Below are positions 27,941-37,976 of a stretch of 64,000 nucleotides of DNA, in pieces (position 1 is the stretch's first letter; the number at the start of each line of letters is the position of its first letter). The position numbers and the translations under genes are program-made. The stretch covers positions 5,518,001-5,582,000 of the forward strand of contig NZ_CP119145.1 in assembly GCF_029167625.1 (NCBI RefSeq), read 5' to 3'. Origin of the DNA: Streptomyces sp. AM 4-1-1. GTDB taxonomy: Bacteria; Actinomycetota; Actinomycetes; Streptomycetales; Streptomycetaceae. The notes under the pieces are model-generated. The model had not been told where the DNA came from. It saw only the letters and a program-made list of their open reading frames with translations, and did no database searches.

Positions 27941-30900
27941 CTAACGCTCCTGCTGGTGAGTGGGGCCGATCGGGAAACTGCCGGTCGACGGGCCGTTGTT
28001 GGCCTGGCGCCCCTGCTGGATGCCCCGGCGGAGATTGGTCAGCCGTCCGCGCACGTCATCGGGCGCACGCGAGACCTGGGGACCTGACTGATGGTTCTGC
28101 TGCTGAGCGGTGCCCGGTACCAGGTTGGCACGCGGCACCCGGCGCGGCAGGCCCGAGGTGGTGACCCCGCCCGCCGCGGGCTTCTTGACCCGTTCCGCCT
28201 GCCGTACGAGTTCGTCGTTCGGCGAGGCGCGCCAGGAACTGCTACTGCCGGTGTCGCCCGCCGGACGCCGCGGCGCGGCGGGAGCGGAGGACTCGGCAGA
28301 GTACTGGGGGGCGGCCGGAGCCTGCTGCTCCGGCTCGGCGGCCTGCGGCTGGACGCCCTGGTGCGGTCCGTGGAACCAGTTCGTCTCCAGGGTGTCGTAC
28401 AGCGGTGTACGACCGTCGCCGGGACCCGCCGGGGGCAGCTCCTCCTGCTGGTGCGGCTGCCGCACCGGGATGGGCAGCTGCTGCGACTCGTCGGCCGGGC
28501 GCACGGGCAGACGGTCCTGGCGGGCCCGGTGGTCCTCGGGGCCCTGGCCGTGCGGGCGCGGTGCGGGCAGTCCCTGGTGCTGCGGGGGCTGGTGCCCGAA
28601 GTCCGGGCGGGCGAACTGCGAGGTGCTCGCGGGGTCCTGCTGCGGAGCCTGCGGCTGCGCCGAGAAGTCCAGGCGCGGGAACTGCGCCGTGCCGGCCGGG
28701 TCCTGCTGCGGCGCGGCGTGGTGGCCCTGCTGGACCTGCGGCACCTGCGGGATCTGCTGGGTCTGCGGTGCGGAGAAGTCGGGACGGGCGAACTCCGCCG
28801 TGGCGGCGGGGTTCTGGCGGTCGTCCACCGGCCCACGGGAGTTCAGCGGGTTCATCGGCCGGTCGAACTGGCCGGTGGACCCGTGCTCGTCGTGACCACG
28901 CGGCGCGTCGTCGAGCGGTGCGCGCCGGGGAGCGCCCGGCTGCTCCTGGGCGCCCCAGCCGGGGGCCTGCGCGCGCTGCGGCTGCGGGTTGCCGCCGGGC
29001 AGCTCGGCGCGCGGGCCGCCGGGGGGCGGCAGCCGGTGGCCGGGGTCACCGGTCTGCTGGAAGCCGTCCTGGCCGCCCTGCCCGTGCTGTCCCTGCTGCT
29101 GCGGGGCCTGCTGCGGCGGCCGGTTCTGCTGGATCTGCGGGCGCTGGCCGAACAGACCGGGCTGACCCGAGTCCGTACGGCCGGAGCCGTCGCCCCGGCC
29201 CTGACCACCACGGGCACCGAGCCGGGCGCCGCCGCCGAAGGCACCGGCGAGACCGCCGCCCTGACGCGGCGGTTCCGGGCGCTCCGGACGCGGGGCGTCG
29301 GGCACACCGGAATCCTGCTGGGGCCTGCGGGGGCCGCCGTCGCGCGCCGGGAGCGCGGCTCGCGGACCGGAGCCCGCGCCGACCTGCCCGCGCTGCGCGC
29401 CGCCGCCCGCGGGGAGCCGTCCGCCCGGAGCGGCCGGGCCGCCACCGAGGCCGGGACGCGAGCCGTTGCCCGCTCCCGTGGCCGGACCGCCGGCGAGCAG
29501 ACCGCCGGGGGCGCCGCCCTGCTGCTGTCCGAGGCCCTGCTTCGAGGGCGGCTGCTTGCCGCCCTGCGCGACATCGACGGGGAGCATGACCAGCGCGGTC
29601 GTACCACCGGAGTCGGACGGCCGCAGCTGGATGCGGATGCCGTGGCGCAGCGACAGCCGGCCGACCACGAACAGACCCATGCGGCGGGAGACCGAGACGT
29701 CCACGGTGGGCGGCGAGGCCAGTCGCTCGTTGATCGCGGCCAGGTCCTCGGGGGAGAGACCGATACCGGTGTCGTGGATCTCGACGAGCACCCGCCCGTC
29801 GGGCAGCGCGTGACCGGTGACCCGCACCTTCGTCTGCGGCGAGGAGAACGACGTGGCGTTCTCCAGCAGCTCGGCGAGCAGGTGCACGAGGTCGTTGACG
29901 ACGCGGCCCGCGACCTCGGTGGCGGGCACCGCGGCCAGTTCGATGCGCTCGTACTGTTCCACCTCGGAGGCGGCGGCGCGGAGCACGTCGACCAGCGGCA
30001 CCGGACGGGTCCAGCGGCGGCCGGGCTCCTCGCCCGCGAGGACGAGGAGGTTCTCGCCGTTGCGGCGCATACGGGTCGCGAGGTGGTCGAGCTTGAAGAG
30101 CGAGGACAGCTGGTCCGGGTCGGCCTCGCGGGACTCCAGTTCGGAGATGAGCGAGAGCTGGCGCTGGATCAGGCCCTGGCTGCGGCGCGAGAGGTTGGTG
30201 AACATCGCGTTGACGTTGCCTCGCAGCAGCGCCTGCTCGGCGGCGAGCCGGACGGCCTCGCGGTGCACGTCGTCGAAGGCCGCGGCGACCTGGCCGATCT
30301 CGTCCCGGGAGTGCACACCGACGGACTCGACCGAGGTGTCGACGTCCTGCGGGTCGGACTCGGAGAGCTGCTTGACGAGCTCGGGCAGCCGGTCCTGGGC
30401 GACCCGGGTCGCGGTGTCCTGGAGGCGCCGCAGCGAGCGGATCATGGACCGGGCGACGACGAAGGCGCCGACCAGCGAGACCCCGAGGACCAGCACGATC
30501 AGCGCACCGTTGATGATGGCCTCGCGCTGGGACTCCTCGCGCAGTTCCCGGGCCTTGGCCTCCATGTCGCTGAGGAGCGTCTCCTCGATGGTCTCCATGG
30601 TCTTGATCTTGGTCGAGCTCTGCTCGTACCAGTCGAGGTACGTACGCTGCGGCCCGGACAGGTCGTTCGTGGTGTCGAGCACCCGCTTGGCGTAGGTGTC
30701 GGCGGACTTGATCTCGGGGTTGCCGTTCTCCAGCGGAGCGGTCAGCTCGTCGGCGCTGTGCCCGGTGTTCTCGTAGATCGCGGCGAACGAGTTGCGGGCC
30801 AGGCTCTCCTTGCGCAGCGCGGCGCGGCCGAACTGCTGGTCGTTCTTGTTGAGGTGGGGCGCGCCGGTACGGCTGCCGGGCAGCGCGGCGGCGATGATCG

Positions 30901-31780
30901 CGCGCTGGATCGACGCGTACTCCTTGGCGGAGGAGAAGGCCGCCAGGGCGCGGGTCCGCTTGATCATCTCCGGGTTGCTGGTCGCCTGCGCCATGTCCTG
31001 CGACAGGCTGAGCAGCGAGGTGATCAGCTGGCTGTACGCGTCGACGGTCTGGAGGCTCGGCTGGTTGCCCGCGTACGCGTCCTTGCGGATGTCGCGGATC
31101 TGGCCGAGCTGGGTGGCGATCTGGTTGACGCTGGAGTGGATGCCCTCCAGCGCCTCGTCCCCGTCGGTGTCGCCGATCTCGTTGGTCGCCTCGAAGAAGG
31201 CGTTCTTCGCGTCGTCCGTCTTCTTCCGGGGCGCGGTGACCTTGTAGTCGGTGGCCTTGGTGCCGTTGGACAGCGGACCGGCCGACTGGTCACGCTCGAC
31301 CTGGAGGGCCTGCGCGAGCGCGGTCGCCTGCTTGGTCATGCGGGTGAGCAGCTGCATGTGCTCCAGCTGCTGCATGTCCTGCATGGACTCGTTGATGCGG
31401 AAACCGCCCAGGGTGGTCGCCGCGACCACGGGGAGGGCGAGCAGGGAGACCAGACGGGTGCTGATGCGCCAGTTGCGCAGGGCGAGACGCGAACCGGTGT
31501 CCACAGGGCCCCGGGACCGGCCGGCCGCGGCCGGGTCGGCGGCGGTCCTGGGCTGCGGACCGGACTGCGGGGCGCGGTCGCCGCCGTTGTTCGTGGCGGC
31601 TCCCTGGCGCTGAGCGCGGTCGCCGGTGTCACCGGCCGGGGCCGGTCCGGGATTCTGGGCGTGCTGGGGCGAGGAACCGCGGTCGTTCCCGCCGCGCGGC
31701 TCCTGTTCCGCCGGAGCTTCCCCTCGGCCCTGGCGGGCCTGGGGAGACCCAGCGCCATCCCTCTTGAAACGTCCCTGCAC
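27941..31780 (-). CDS. cvnA: CvnA, sensor histidine kinase-like protein (copy B)
   Basis: A 1279-residue paralogue of the other CvnA. It has a ~95-residue disordered N-terminus, a membrane helix near WRISTRLVSLLALPVV, a periplasmic-type helical sensor domain, a second membrane helix (AIINGALIVLVLGVSLVGAF), HAMP, and a GHKL ATPase (ELLENATSF, DTGIGLS, GLFVVGRLS). Then comes a very long Gly/Pro/Gln-rich tail of about 450 residues. GTG 31780 is chosen because GAGG lies 11 nt upstream and upstream codons are low-complexity. The C-terminal segment (TSGLPRRVPRANLVPGT, QVSRAPDDVRGRL) recurs in both CvnA proteins. Confidence 0.92.
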   Translation of the reverse strand: MQGRFKRDGAGSPQARQGRGEAPAEQEPRGGNDRGSSPQHAQNPGPAPAGDTGDRAQRQGAATNNGGDRAPQSGPQPRTAADPAAAGRSRGPVDTGSRLALRNWRISTRLVSLLALPVVAATTLGGFRINESMQDMQQLEHMQLLTRMTKQATALAQALQVERDQSAGPLSNGTKATDYKVTAPRKKTDDAKNAFFEATNEIGDTDGDEALEGIHSSVNQIATQLGQIRDIRKDAYAGNQPSLQTVDAYSQLITSLLSLSQDMAQATSNPEMIKRTRALAAFSSAKEYASIQRAIIAAALPGSRTGAPHLNKNDQQFGRAALRKESLARNSFAAIYENTGHSADELTAPLENGNPEIKSADTYAKRVLDTTNDLSGPQRTYLDWYEQSSTKIKTMETIEETLLSDMEAKARELREESQREAIINGALIVLVLGVSLVGAFVVARSMIRSLRRLQDTATRVAQDRLPELVKQLSESDPQDVDTSVESVGVHSRDEIGQVAAAFDDVHREAVRLAAEQALLRGNVNAMFTNLSRRSQGLIQRQLSLISELESREADPDQLSSLFKLDHLATRMRRNGENLLVLAGEEPGRRWTRPVPLVDVLRAAASEVEQYERIELAAVPATEVAGRVVNDLVHLLAELLENATSFSSPQTKVRVTGHALPDGRVLVEIHDTGIGLSPEDLAAINERLASPPTVDVSVSRRMGLFVVGRLSLRHGIRIQLRPSDSGGTTALVMLPVDVAQGGKQPPSKQGLGQQQGGAPGGLLAGGPATGAGNGSRPGLGGGPAAPGGRLPAGGGAQRGQVGAGSGPRAALPARDGGPRRPQQDSGVPDAPRPERPEPPRQGGGLAGAFGGGARLGARGGQGRGDGSGRTDSGQPGLFGQRPQIQQNRPPQQAPQQQGQHGQGGQDGFQQTGDPGHRLPPPGGPRAELPGGNPQPQRAQAPGWGAQEQPGAPRRAPLDDAPRGHDEHGSTGQFDRPMNPLNSRGPVDDRQNPAATAEFARPDFSAPQTQQIPQVPQVQQGHHAAPQQDPAGTAQFPRLDFSAQPQAPQQDPASTSQFARPDFGHQPPQHQGLPAPRPHGQGPEDHRARQDRLPVRPADESQQLPIPVRQPHQQEELPPAGPGDGRTPLYDTLETNWFHGPHQGVQPQAAEPEQQAPAAPQYSAESSAPAAPRRPAGDTGSSSSWRASPNDELVRQAERVKKPAAGGVTTSGLPRRVPRANLVPGTAQQQNHQSGPQVSRAPDDVRGRLTNLRRGIQQGRQANNGPSTGSFPIGPTHQQER

Positions 31781-32366
31781 TAGCGTCGCAACCTCTGGAC
31801 CAGGCGTCCCTCCGCCTGGGCGGGCGGGACGGTGTCGGCGTCTTGGGGCGCTCGACGCGCCCCGCGGTGGTCGTGAGTGACCGGCGTACTTCCCCCTATC
31901 CGCCGCCACTCGGCTCGGCGCTGCGTTGCGCCCCTACGCGCCGGTCTGTCGAGAACCCGCGGCGGTGCGTGGAATTCCAGCACAGTGCCGGATCTCCAAC
32001 AAGGCCCATGTACCGGGCTGTGACCTGGGTGACGCCTTGTGATGAAAGTGTGACAAGCCGTGGATAATCTTCACGGGCAAAGCGGACGATTGCGCGGTAT
32101 TCGCTCAGTGGTGCGAGGTGTCCCAGTCGACATGATCAGGAGAGGAATGGGATGATTTCGTGACTGGTGAGAGGTATGCCCGACAGGATCAGCTGTCCGA
32201 AATAGGGCAATTGCTACTCACTTGGTGAGCAAACTCACATGATGATCGCCGCACCTTCCCGGGCGGCTGGGGGAATTGGATGTTTAGCCTGGCGCTTTAC
32301 AGGGATGGCGAATCCGACAAGCGGCCCCCTCGGGGACTGCCCACAACGACGAGGTCCGAACCGCAG
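31781..32366. other. Divergent gap upstream of the cvn operon
   Basis: A 586-bp gap, AT-richer than its surroundings between 32000 and 32330, so promoter-like. It contains interleaved inverted repeats: CTCAC (32217-32221), GTGAG (32225-32229) and CTCAC (32234-32238). There is also a CTTGT/ACAAG pair at 32036-32040 and 32053-32057. No open frame with a credible ribosome site was found. Confidence 0.4.
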
Positions 32367-32561
32367 ATGAAGACGACGATGACGTTCCGCAACACGGCCA
32401 ACCCGCGGCGCACGACGCTGGCGCACCTCAAGGACGCCGAAGCGCTCCGGACGCCCGAGCGGCCGGAGCACGCCGTCGAACTGCCCACCCGGACGGCGAA
32501 CCCCCGCCGCACCGTCCTGATGGACGCCCCCGCCGCGGCAGCCCCCTCCGCCACGGTCTGA
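32367..32561 (+). CDS. Small protein with repeated TANPRRT motif, unknown function
   Basis: A 64-residue protein. GAGG is at 32351-32354 and ATG at 32367. The heptapeptide TANPRRT occurs twice (about residues 10-16 and 43-49), each followed by a hydrophobic residue and Leu, with an acidic/Pro-containing linker between. The two copies use different synonymous codons, so the similarity is kept at protein level rather than being a recent duplication. No signal peptide, cysteine or membrane helix. No family recognised. Confidence 0.65.
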   Translation: MKTTMTFRNTANPRRTTLAHLKDAEALRTPERPEHAVELPTRTANPRRTVLMDAPAAAAPSATV

Positions 32562-32744
32562 CACCTGGGACGGCGCTTCCCGCACCCGGGCCGAGGACGC
32601 CCCGGAAGACCGCTGAACAGCCCCGATCCCCGCGTCCCCGAACGCCCCGACACCCCGCCGCGGAATCCGGCCGAGGTGGCCGGGGCGTTAGCCTGGAACG
32701 GTTCAGTTTCCGGCAAGCAACGAAGTGAGGGGCGACAGCATCCC

Positions 32745-33530
32745 GTGCGCATCGCCAGGTTCTCCATCGACGGCAATGTCGCCTTCGGCGCGGTCGAGGG
32801 TGACGCGGCCGCCGGTCCCGGTGGTCTCGTCCTCGACATCATCAAGGGCATCCCGTACGCCGACTTCGAGCTCTCCGGCACCAAGGTCGCGCTGAGCAAG
32901 GTCCGGCTGCTGCCGCCCGTGCTCCCCAACAAGGTCGTGGCCATCGGCCGCAACTACGCGGAGCACGCCGCCGAACTCGGCAACGAGATCCCCGAGGTCC
33001 CGGTCGCCTTCTTCAAACCGACCACCTCGGTCATCGGGTCGGGCGACGCCATCGTGTACCCCTCCTTCTCGAACGAAGTGCACCACGAGGCCGAACTGGC
33101 CGTGGTCATCGGCCGCATGTGCCGCGAAGTGCCGCGCGAGCGGGTCAAGGACGTCATCTTCGGCTACACCTGCGCCAACGACGTCACCGCCCGCGACGCC
33201 CAGAAGCGTGAGAAGCAGTGGGCCAGGGCCAAGGGGTTCGACACCTCCTGCCCGCTCGGCCCCTGGGTGGAGACCGACCTCGACCCCAGCGACCTCGCCG
33301 TCCAGGCCACGGTCAACGGCGAGCAACGCCAACTGGGCCGTACGAGCGACATGCTCCGCTCCATCGAGGATCTGGTCGTCCACATCACGGAGGCCATGAC
33401 ACTGCTCCCGGGCGACGTGATCCTCACCGGCACGCCCGCGGGGGTCGGACCCCTGCATGTCGGCGACGAGGTCGCCGTCACCATCGAAGGCATCGGCACT
33501 CTCACCAACAAGGTGATCAAGCGTGGTTAA
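32745..33530 (+). CDS. Fumarylacetoacetate hydrolase-family protein
   Basis: A 261-residue FAH-domain enzyme. Family members hydrolyse C-C bonds, decarboxylate or isomerise short 2-oxo acids (fumarylpyruvate, oxaloacetate, homoprotocatechuate intermediates). The fold marks are [13 protein letters not shown], the metal site ([11 protein letters not shown]), [12 protein letters not shown] and [14 protein letters not shown]. The substrate cannot be told. GTG 32745 is the best start. The stop overlaps gltX by 8 bp, so the two are coupled. Confidence 0.9.
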   Translation: MRIARFSIDGNVAFGAVEGDAAAGPGGLVLDIIKGIPYADFELSGTKVALSKVRLLPPVLPNKVVAIGRNYAEHAAELGNEIPEVPVAFFKPTTSVIGSGDAIVYPSFSNEVHHEAELAVVIGRMCREVPRERVKDVIFGYTCANDVTARDAQKREKQWARAKGFDTSCPLGPWVETDLDPSDLAVQATVNGEQRQLGRTSDMLRSIEDLVVHITEAMTLLPGDVILTGTPAGVGPLHVGDEVAVTIEGIGTLTNKVIKRG

Positions 33531-35001
33531 TGACGCGAACGTCCGCGTACGTTTCTGTCCCTCCCCGACCGGCAACCCCCATGTGGGCCTGGTCCGCACC
33601 GCCCTCTTCAACTGGGCCTTCGCCCGGCACAACGGCGGCACCCTGGTCTTCCGCATCGAGGACACCGACGCGGCCCGTGACTCCGAGGAGTCCTACGACC
33701 AGCTGCTCGACTCGATGCGCTGGCTCGGGTTCGACTGGGACGAGGGCCCCGAGACCGGCGGCCCGCACGCCCCGTACCGCCAGTCGCAGCGCATGGACAT
33801 CTACCGGGACGTCGCGGACAAGCTCCTCGCGGCCGGCCACGCGTACCACTGCTACTGCACCACCGAGGAGCTGGACGCCCGCCGCGACGCCGCCCGCGCG
33901 GCGGGGAGGCCGTCGGGGTACGACGGTCACTGCCGCGCCCTCACCGCCGAGCAGGTCCGCGCGTACGAGGCCGAGGGCCGGACGTCCATCGTCCGCTTCC
34001 GGATGCCCGACGGCCCGCTCACCTTCACCGACCTGGTCCGCGGCGAGCTGACCTTCCAGCCGGAGAACGTGCCGGACTACGGGATCGTCCGGGCCAACGG
34101 CGCCCCGCTCTACACGCTGGTCAACCCGGTCGACGACGCGCTGATGGAGATCACCCACGTCCTGCGCGGCGAGGACCTGCTCTCCTCCACCCCGCGCCAG
34201 CTCGCCCTGTACAAGGCGCTGGCCGAGATCGGTGTCGGCAACGGCACCACCCCGCACTTCGGCCACCTGCCGTACGTCATGGGCGAGGGCAACAAGAAGC
34301 TCTCCAAGCGCGACCCGCAGGCGTCGCTCAACCTCTACCGCGAGCGCGGCTTCCTCCCCGAGGGCCTGCTCAACTACCTGTCCCTGCTCGGCTGGTCGAT
34401 CGCCGAGGACCGCGACATCTTCACGGTCGAGGAACTGGTCGCGGCGTTCGACATCGAGGACGTCAACGCCAACCCGGCCCGCTTCGACCTGAAGAAGTGC
34501 GAGCACATCAACGCCGAGCACATCCGCAGGCTCGACGTGAAGGCGTTCACCGAGGCGTGCGGCCCCTGGCTCCGCGCCCCGTACGCCCCCTGGACCCCGG
34601 AGTCCTTCGACGCGGAACGGTTCGCGGAGATCGCCCCCTACGCGCAGACCCGGGTCACCGTCCTCTCGGACATCACGGCCAACGTCGACTTCCTCTTCCT
34701 CGACGAGCCCGTGACGGACGAGACCTCCTGGGCCAAGGCGATGAAGGAGGGCTCCGACGCCCTTCTCGTCACGGCCCGCGCCAAGCTGGCCGACGCCGAG
34801 TGGAACGCCGACGCCCTGAAGAACGCGATCCTCGCCGCGGGCGAGGAGCACGGCCTGAAGCTCGGCAAGGCCCAGGCCCCGGTCCGCGTGGCCGTCACCG
34901 GCCGCACGATCGGCCTGCCGCTCTTCGAGTCCCTGGAGATCCTGGGCCGGGAGAAGACCCTGAACCGCGTCGACGCGGCCCTGGCCAAGCTGACCGCGTA
35001 A
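33523..35001 (+). CDS. gltX: Glutamyl-tRNA synthetase
   Basis: A 492-residue class I synthetase that charges tRNA-Glu, and in actinobacteria also tRNA-Gln for amidation. The HIGH motif appears as [11 protein letters not shown] and KMSKS as KLSKRD. A discriminating anticodon-binding helical C-domain follows. GTG 33523 overlaps the preceding FAH gene. A tRNA array that includes its substrates lies 7.5 kb downstream, beyond an inserted restriction system. Confidence 0.95.
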   Translation: MVNDANVRVRFCPSPTGNPHVGLVRTALFNWAFARHNGGTLVFRIEDTDAARDSEESYDQLLDSMRWLGFDWDEGPETGGPHAPYRQSQRMDIYRDVADKLLAAGHAYHCYCTTEELDARRDAARAAGRPSGYDGHCRALTAEQVRAYEAEGRTSIVRFRMPDGPLTFTDLVRGELTFQPENVPDYGIVRANGAPLYTLVNPVDDALMEITHVLRGEDLLSSTPRQLALYKALAEIGVGNGTTPHFGHLPYVMGEGNKKLSKRDPQASLNLYRERGFLPEGLLNYLSLLGWSIAEDRDIFTVEELVAAFDIEDVNANPARFDLKKCEHINAEHIRRLDVKAFTEACGPWLRAPYAPWTPESFDAERFAEIAPYAQTRVTVLSDITANVDFLFLDEPVTDETSWAKAMKEGSDALLVTARAKLADAEWNADALKNAILAAGEEHGLKLGKAQAPVRVAVTGRTIGLPLFESLEILGREKTLNRVDAALAKLTA

Positions 35002-35017
35002 CGCCCGCACGCACACA

Positions 35018-35061
35018 GGCCGGAGGCCGGGAGTCCCCCAGCGGGGTCCCGGCCTCCGGCC
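35018..35061 (+). terminator. gltX terminator
   Basis: A 15-bp perfect stem (35018-35032 with 35047-35061) with further pairing inside the loop, 17 bp past the stop. Confidence 0.75.
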
Positions 35062-35110
35062 GTTCACGGCGTCGGTGCTCACGGCCGGCCGGGCCCGGAA
35101 CGTCGTGACC

Positions 35111-35150
35111 CGCCGCGGCCGGAAGCGGTCCGCCGCGGCCGGAAGCGGTC
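35111..35150. repeat. 20-bp direct repeat, two copies
   Basis: Two exact head-to-tail copies (35111-35130, 35131-35150) and a partial third, between gltX and hsdM, at the left edge of the restriction island. Confidence 0.8.
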
Positions 35151-35193
35151 CGCCGGGACCCGGAGTGTCAGAGGGCGGAAGTAAGCTCACCGG

Positions 35194-36714
35194 GTGATTA
35201 CCGGTGAGCTGAAGAGCAAGGTGGGACGTGTCTGGGACGCGTTCTGGTCGGGGGGCATCTCCAATCCGCTGGAGGTGATGGAGCAGATCACATCGCTGCT
35301 CTTCGTCAAGCGGCTGGACGAGCTCCAGACGCGCAAGGACAACAGGGCGACGCACACGAAGAAGCCCGACCCCGACCCGTTCTTCACCGACGGCCAGCAG
35401 GATCTGCGCTGGAAGAACTTCAAGGTCAAAGACCCGGAGATCATGTTCCGGATCGTCTCGGAGGGCGTCTTCCCGTATCTGCGACGCATGGGCGGCGACG
35501 ATTCGACGTACGCGCACCACATGCGGGACGCCCGGTTCACGATCCCGAGTCCCAACCTCCTCGCGAAGGTCGTCGACCTGCTGGACGACATCTCCATGGG
35601 GTCCAGTGACACCAAGGGCGACATCTACGAATACCTGCTCGCCAAGATCGCCTCGGCCGGCCAGAACGGCCAGTTCCGCACCCCCCGCCACATCATCGAC
35701 CTGATGGTCGAGATGACACAGCCCCGACCGGGCGACGAGGTCTGTGACCCGGCGTGCGGCACCGCGGGCTTCCTGGTGCAGACCGCTTCGTACGTCAAGC
35801 GTGAGCACGGAGAGGCACTGCTCGGCGCGGAGCAGGTCAGGCACTTCAACGAGTCGATGTTCCACGGCTTCGACTTCGATTCCACGATGCTGCGCATCGG
35901 GTCCATGAACATGCTGCTGCACGGCGTCGAGAACCCGGACATCCGGCACCGTGACTCGCTCGCCGAGTCCGCGAGCGACGACGCGGAGAAGTACTCCCTG
36001 ATCCTCGCGAACCCGCCGTTCGCGGGCAGCCTGGACTACGAGTCCACGGCCGCGGACCTGCTTCGTGTCGTGCGGACGAGGAAGACGGAGCTGCTGTTCC
36101 TGGCTCTCTTCCTCCGGCTCCTCAAGCCCGGTGGCAGAGCGGCGGTCATCGTGCCCGACGGTGTGCTGTTCGGCGCGTCGAAGGCCCACCGGGAGATGCG
36201 CCGCATGCTGGTCGAGGACCAGAAGCTCGACGCGGTCGTCAAACTCCCCAGCGGCGTGTTCAAGCCGTACGCCGGGGTCTCGACCGCGATTCTCTTCTTC
36301 ACCCGGACCGACAGCGGCGGTACGGACCACGTCTGGTTCTACGACGTCCAGGCGGACGGCCAGAGCCTCGACGACAAGCGCGTCCCGCTCCTGACGGAGG
36401 ACCGCCTGGGCGTACGCCCGGTGGGCGACCCGCTGACGGAGGAGGAGCGGGTCAGGAACAACCTCCCCGACGTCCTCGCCCGCTGGTTCGAGCGCGACGG
36501 CACGGAGCGTGTCCGTGCCCGCACCGAGCAGAGTTTCTGCGTTCCCAGGGCCGACATCGAGGCCAAGGACTACGCCCTGAGCATCAACCGCTACAAGGAG
36601 TCCGTCCACAAGGAGATCACGGCCCGGGCACCGCTGGAGATCCTCGCCGACCTGGAGCGGCTGGACACGGAGATCGCCCAGGGGACGGCCGAGCTGAGGG
36701 GGATGCTGCGGTGA
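35194..36714 (+). CDS. hsdM: Type I restriction-modification, DNA methyltransferase subunit
   Basis: A 506-residue N6-adenine methyltransferase. The N-terminal HsdM helical domain (ITGELKSKVGRVWDAFW) is followed by motif I DPACGTAGF from Asp185 and motif IV NPPF at residues 273-276. It methylates the recognition site with HsdS and is needed for restriction with HsdR. GTG 35194; its stop overlaps the hsdS GTG by 4 bp (GTGA). No similar gene nearby; accessory. Confidence 0.94.
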   Translation: MITGELKSKVGRVWDAFWSGGISNPLEVMEQITSLLFVKRLDELQTRKDNRATHTKKPDPDPFFTDGQQDLRWKNFKVKDPEIMFRIVSEGVFPYLRRMGGDDSTYAHHMRDARFTIPSPNLLAKVVDLLDDISMGSSDTKGDIYEYLLAKIASAGQNGQFRTPRHIIDLMVEMTQPRPGDEVCDPACGTAGFLVQTASYVKREHGEALLGAEQVRHFNESMFHGFDFDSTMLRIGSMNMLLHGVENPDIRHRDSLAESASDDAEKYSLILANPPFAGSLDYESTAADLLRVVRTRKTELLFLALFLRLLKPGGRAAVIVPDGVLFGASKAHREMRRMLVEDQKLDAVVKLPSGVFKPYAGVSTAILFFTRTDSGGTDHVWFYDVQADGQSLDDKRVPLLTEDRLGVRPVGDPLTEEERVRNNLPDVLARWFERDGTERVRARTEQSFCVPRADIEAKDYALSINRYKESVHKEITARAPLEILADLERLDTEIAQGTAELRGMLR

Positions 36715-37901
36715 ACCCTCCCGCGGTGGTGCGACTCGGCGACCATGTGTCATTCCTGTCCGGGTTCGCCTTCAAGTCCAGTTTCTTCAACACGGACGGC
36801 GACGGGCTTCCCGTCGTGCGCATCCGCGATGTCAAGAGCGGCCGTTCGTCCACGTTCTACAGCGGCGACTACGACCCCGACTTCATCGTCTGCGACGGTG
36901 ACCAGCTCATCGGGATGGACGGGGAGTTCTCCCTGGCGCCCTGGCGCGGCGGCAAGGCCCTGCTGAACCAGCGGGTGTGCAAGATCGTCAACACGTCCGA
37001 CCTGCTCGACACGGGGTACCTGGTCGGATTCCTGCCCGCGGTCCTCAAGGAGATCGAGGACGCGACCCCGTACGCCACGGTGAAACACCTCTCCGTGAAG
37101 ACGTTGCGCGAGATCGAGGTGCCGCTCCCCCCGCTCGCCGAACAGCGCCGCGTCGCCGCTGTCCTGGACCGGGTCGACGCTCTCCGGACCGGGCGGCGAG
37201 AGGCGATCGCACTGCTCGACGACCTCGCCCGGTCGGTCTTCCTCGACATGTTCGGCGACCCCCTGGCGAACCCCCGGGGCTGGGACCGTTCGAAGATGAA
37301 GGAGTTCCTGCTCCGCGTCGACAGCGGGAAGAGCCCGAAGTGCCTGGACCGTCCGGCCGGCCCGGGGGAGTGGGGCGTCCTGAAGCTGGGCGCCGTCACG
37401 CGCTGTGTGTTCGTCCCCGGCGAGAACAAGGCGCTGCCGAGCGGGTCCGTCCCGGACACCCGGCACGAGGTGGCGGCGGGGGACCTGCTCCTCAGCCGGA
37501 AGAACACGCCGGACCTGGTCGCCGCGTGCGCCTACGTCCGCTCGACCCCCGAGCGGTTGCTGATGCCCGACCTCGTCTTCCGGCTGGTCGTCGCCGACGG
37601 CGCTCCGGTGAACAAGGTGTACCTCCACGGCCTGCTCACCTTCCCCCCCAAGCGCAGAAGGCTTCAGGAGCTGGCGTCGGGAAGCGCCGCCTCCATGCTG
37701 AACATCTCCAAGGCCAAACTCCTGGAGTTCGAGTGCGAGATTCCGCCGATCGGCCTCCAGGAGGAATTCGCCCGGCGGATCGAAGCCATCGAGGCGTGCA
37801 AGGTGACCCACCGGGCCCAACTCGCCGCCCTCGACGAGCTCTTCGCCTCCCTCCGGCACCGCGCCTTCTCCGGCCGGCTGTGGGACCGGGAAGCCGCATA
37901 G
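36711..37901 (+). CDS. hsdS: Type I restriction-modification, specificity subunit
   Basis: A 396-residue specificity subunit. It has two target-recognition domains, each followed by a conserved helix: PLPPLAEQRRVAAVLDRVDAL in the centre and IPPIGLQEEFARRIEAIE near the end. The target is therefore bipartite and cannot be read from sequence. Translationally coupled to hsdM through GTGA. Confidence 0.92.
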   Translation: MNPPAVVRLGDHVSFLSGFAFKSSFFNTDGDGLPVVRIRDVKSGRSSTFYSGDYDPDFIVCDGDQLIGMDGEFSLAPWRGGKALLNQRVCKIVNTSDLLDTGYLVGFLPAVLKEIEDATPYATVKHLSVKTLREIEVPLPPLAEQRRVAAVLDRVDALRTGRREAIALLDDLARSVFLDMFGDPLANPRGWDRSKMKEFLLRVDSGKSPKCLDRPAGPGEWGVLKLGAVTRCVFVPGENKALPSGSVPDTRHEVAAGDLLLSRKNTPDLVAACAYVRSTPERLLMPDLVFRLVVADGAPVNKVYLHGLLTFPPKRRRLQELASGSAASMLNISKAKLLEFECEIPPIGLQEEFARRIEAIEACKVTHRAQLAALDELFASLRHRAFSGRLWDREAA

Positions 37902-37976
37902 ACCGAAGGAACGACGGCCCGTGCGCCGTCAGCACACCGCGTTACGCACCACAGGGGAGAGGAGCGCCGTACCGCC

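Noticed and set aside
35111..35150. Tandem 20-bp repeat as a CRISPR-like array
   Set aside because: Copies are contiguous without spacers and there are no cas genes.
33517..36753. 1078-codon minus-strand frame over gltX and hsdM
   Set aside because: Antisense shadow of two certain genes; no ribosome site or family features.
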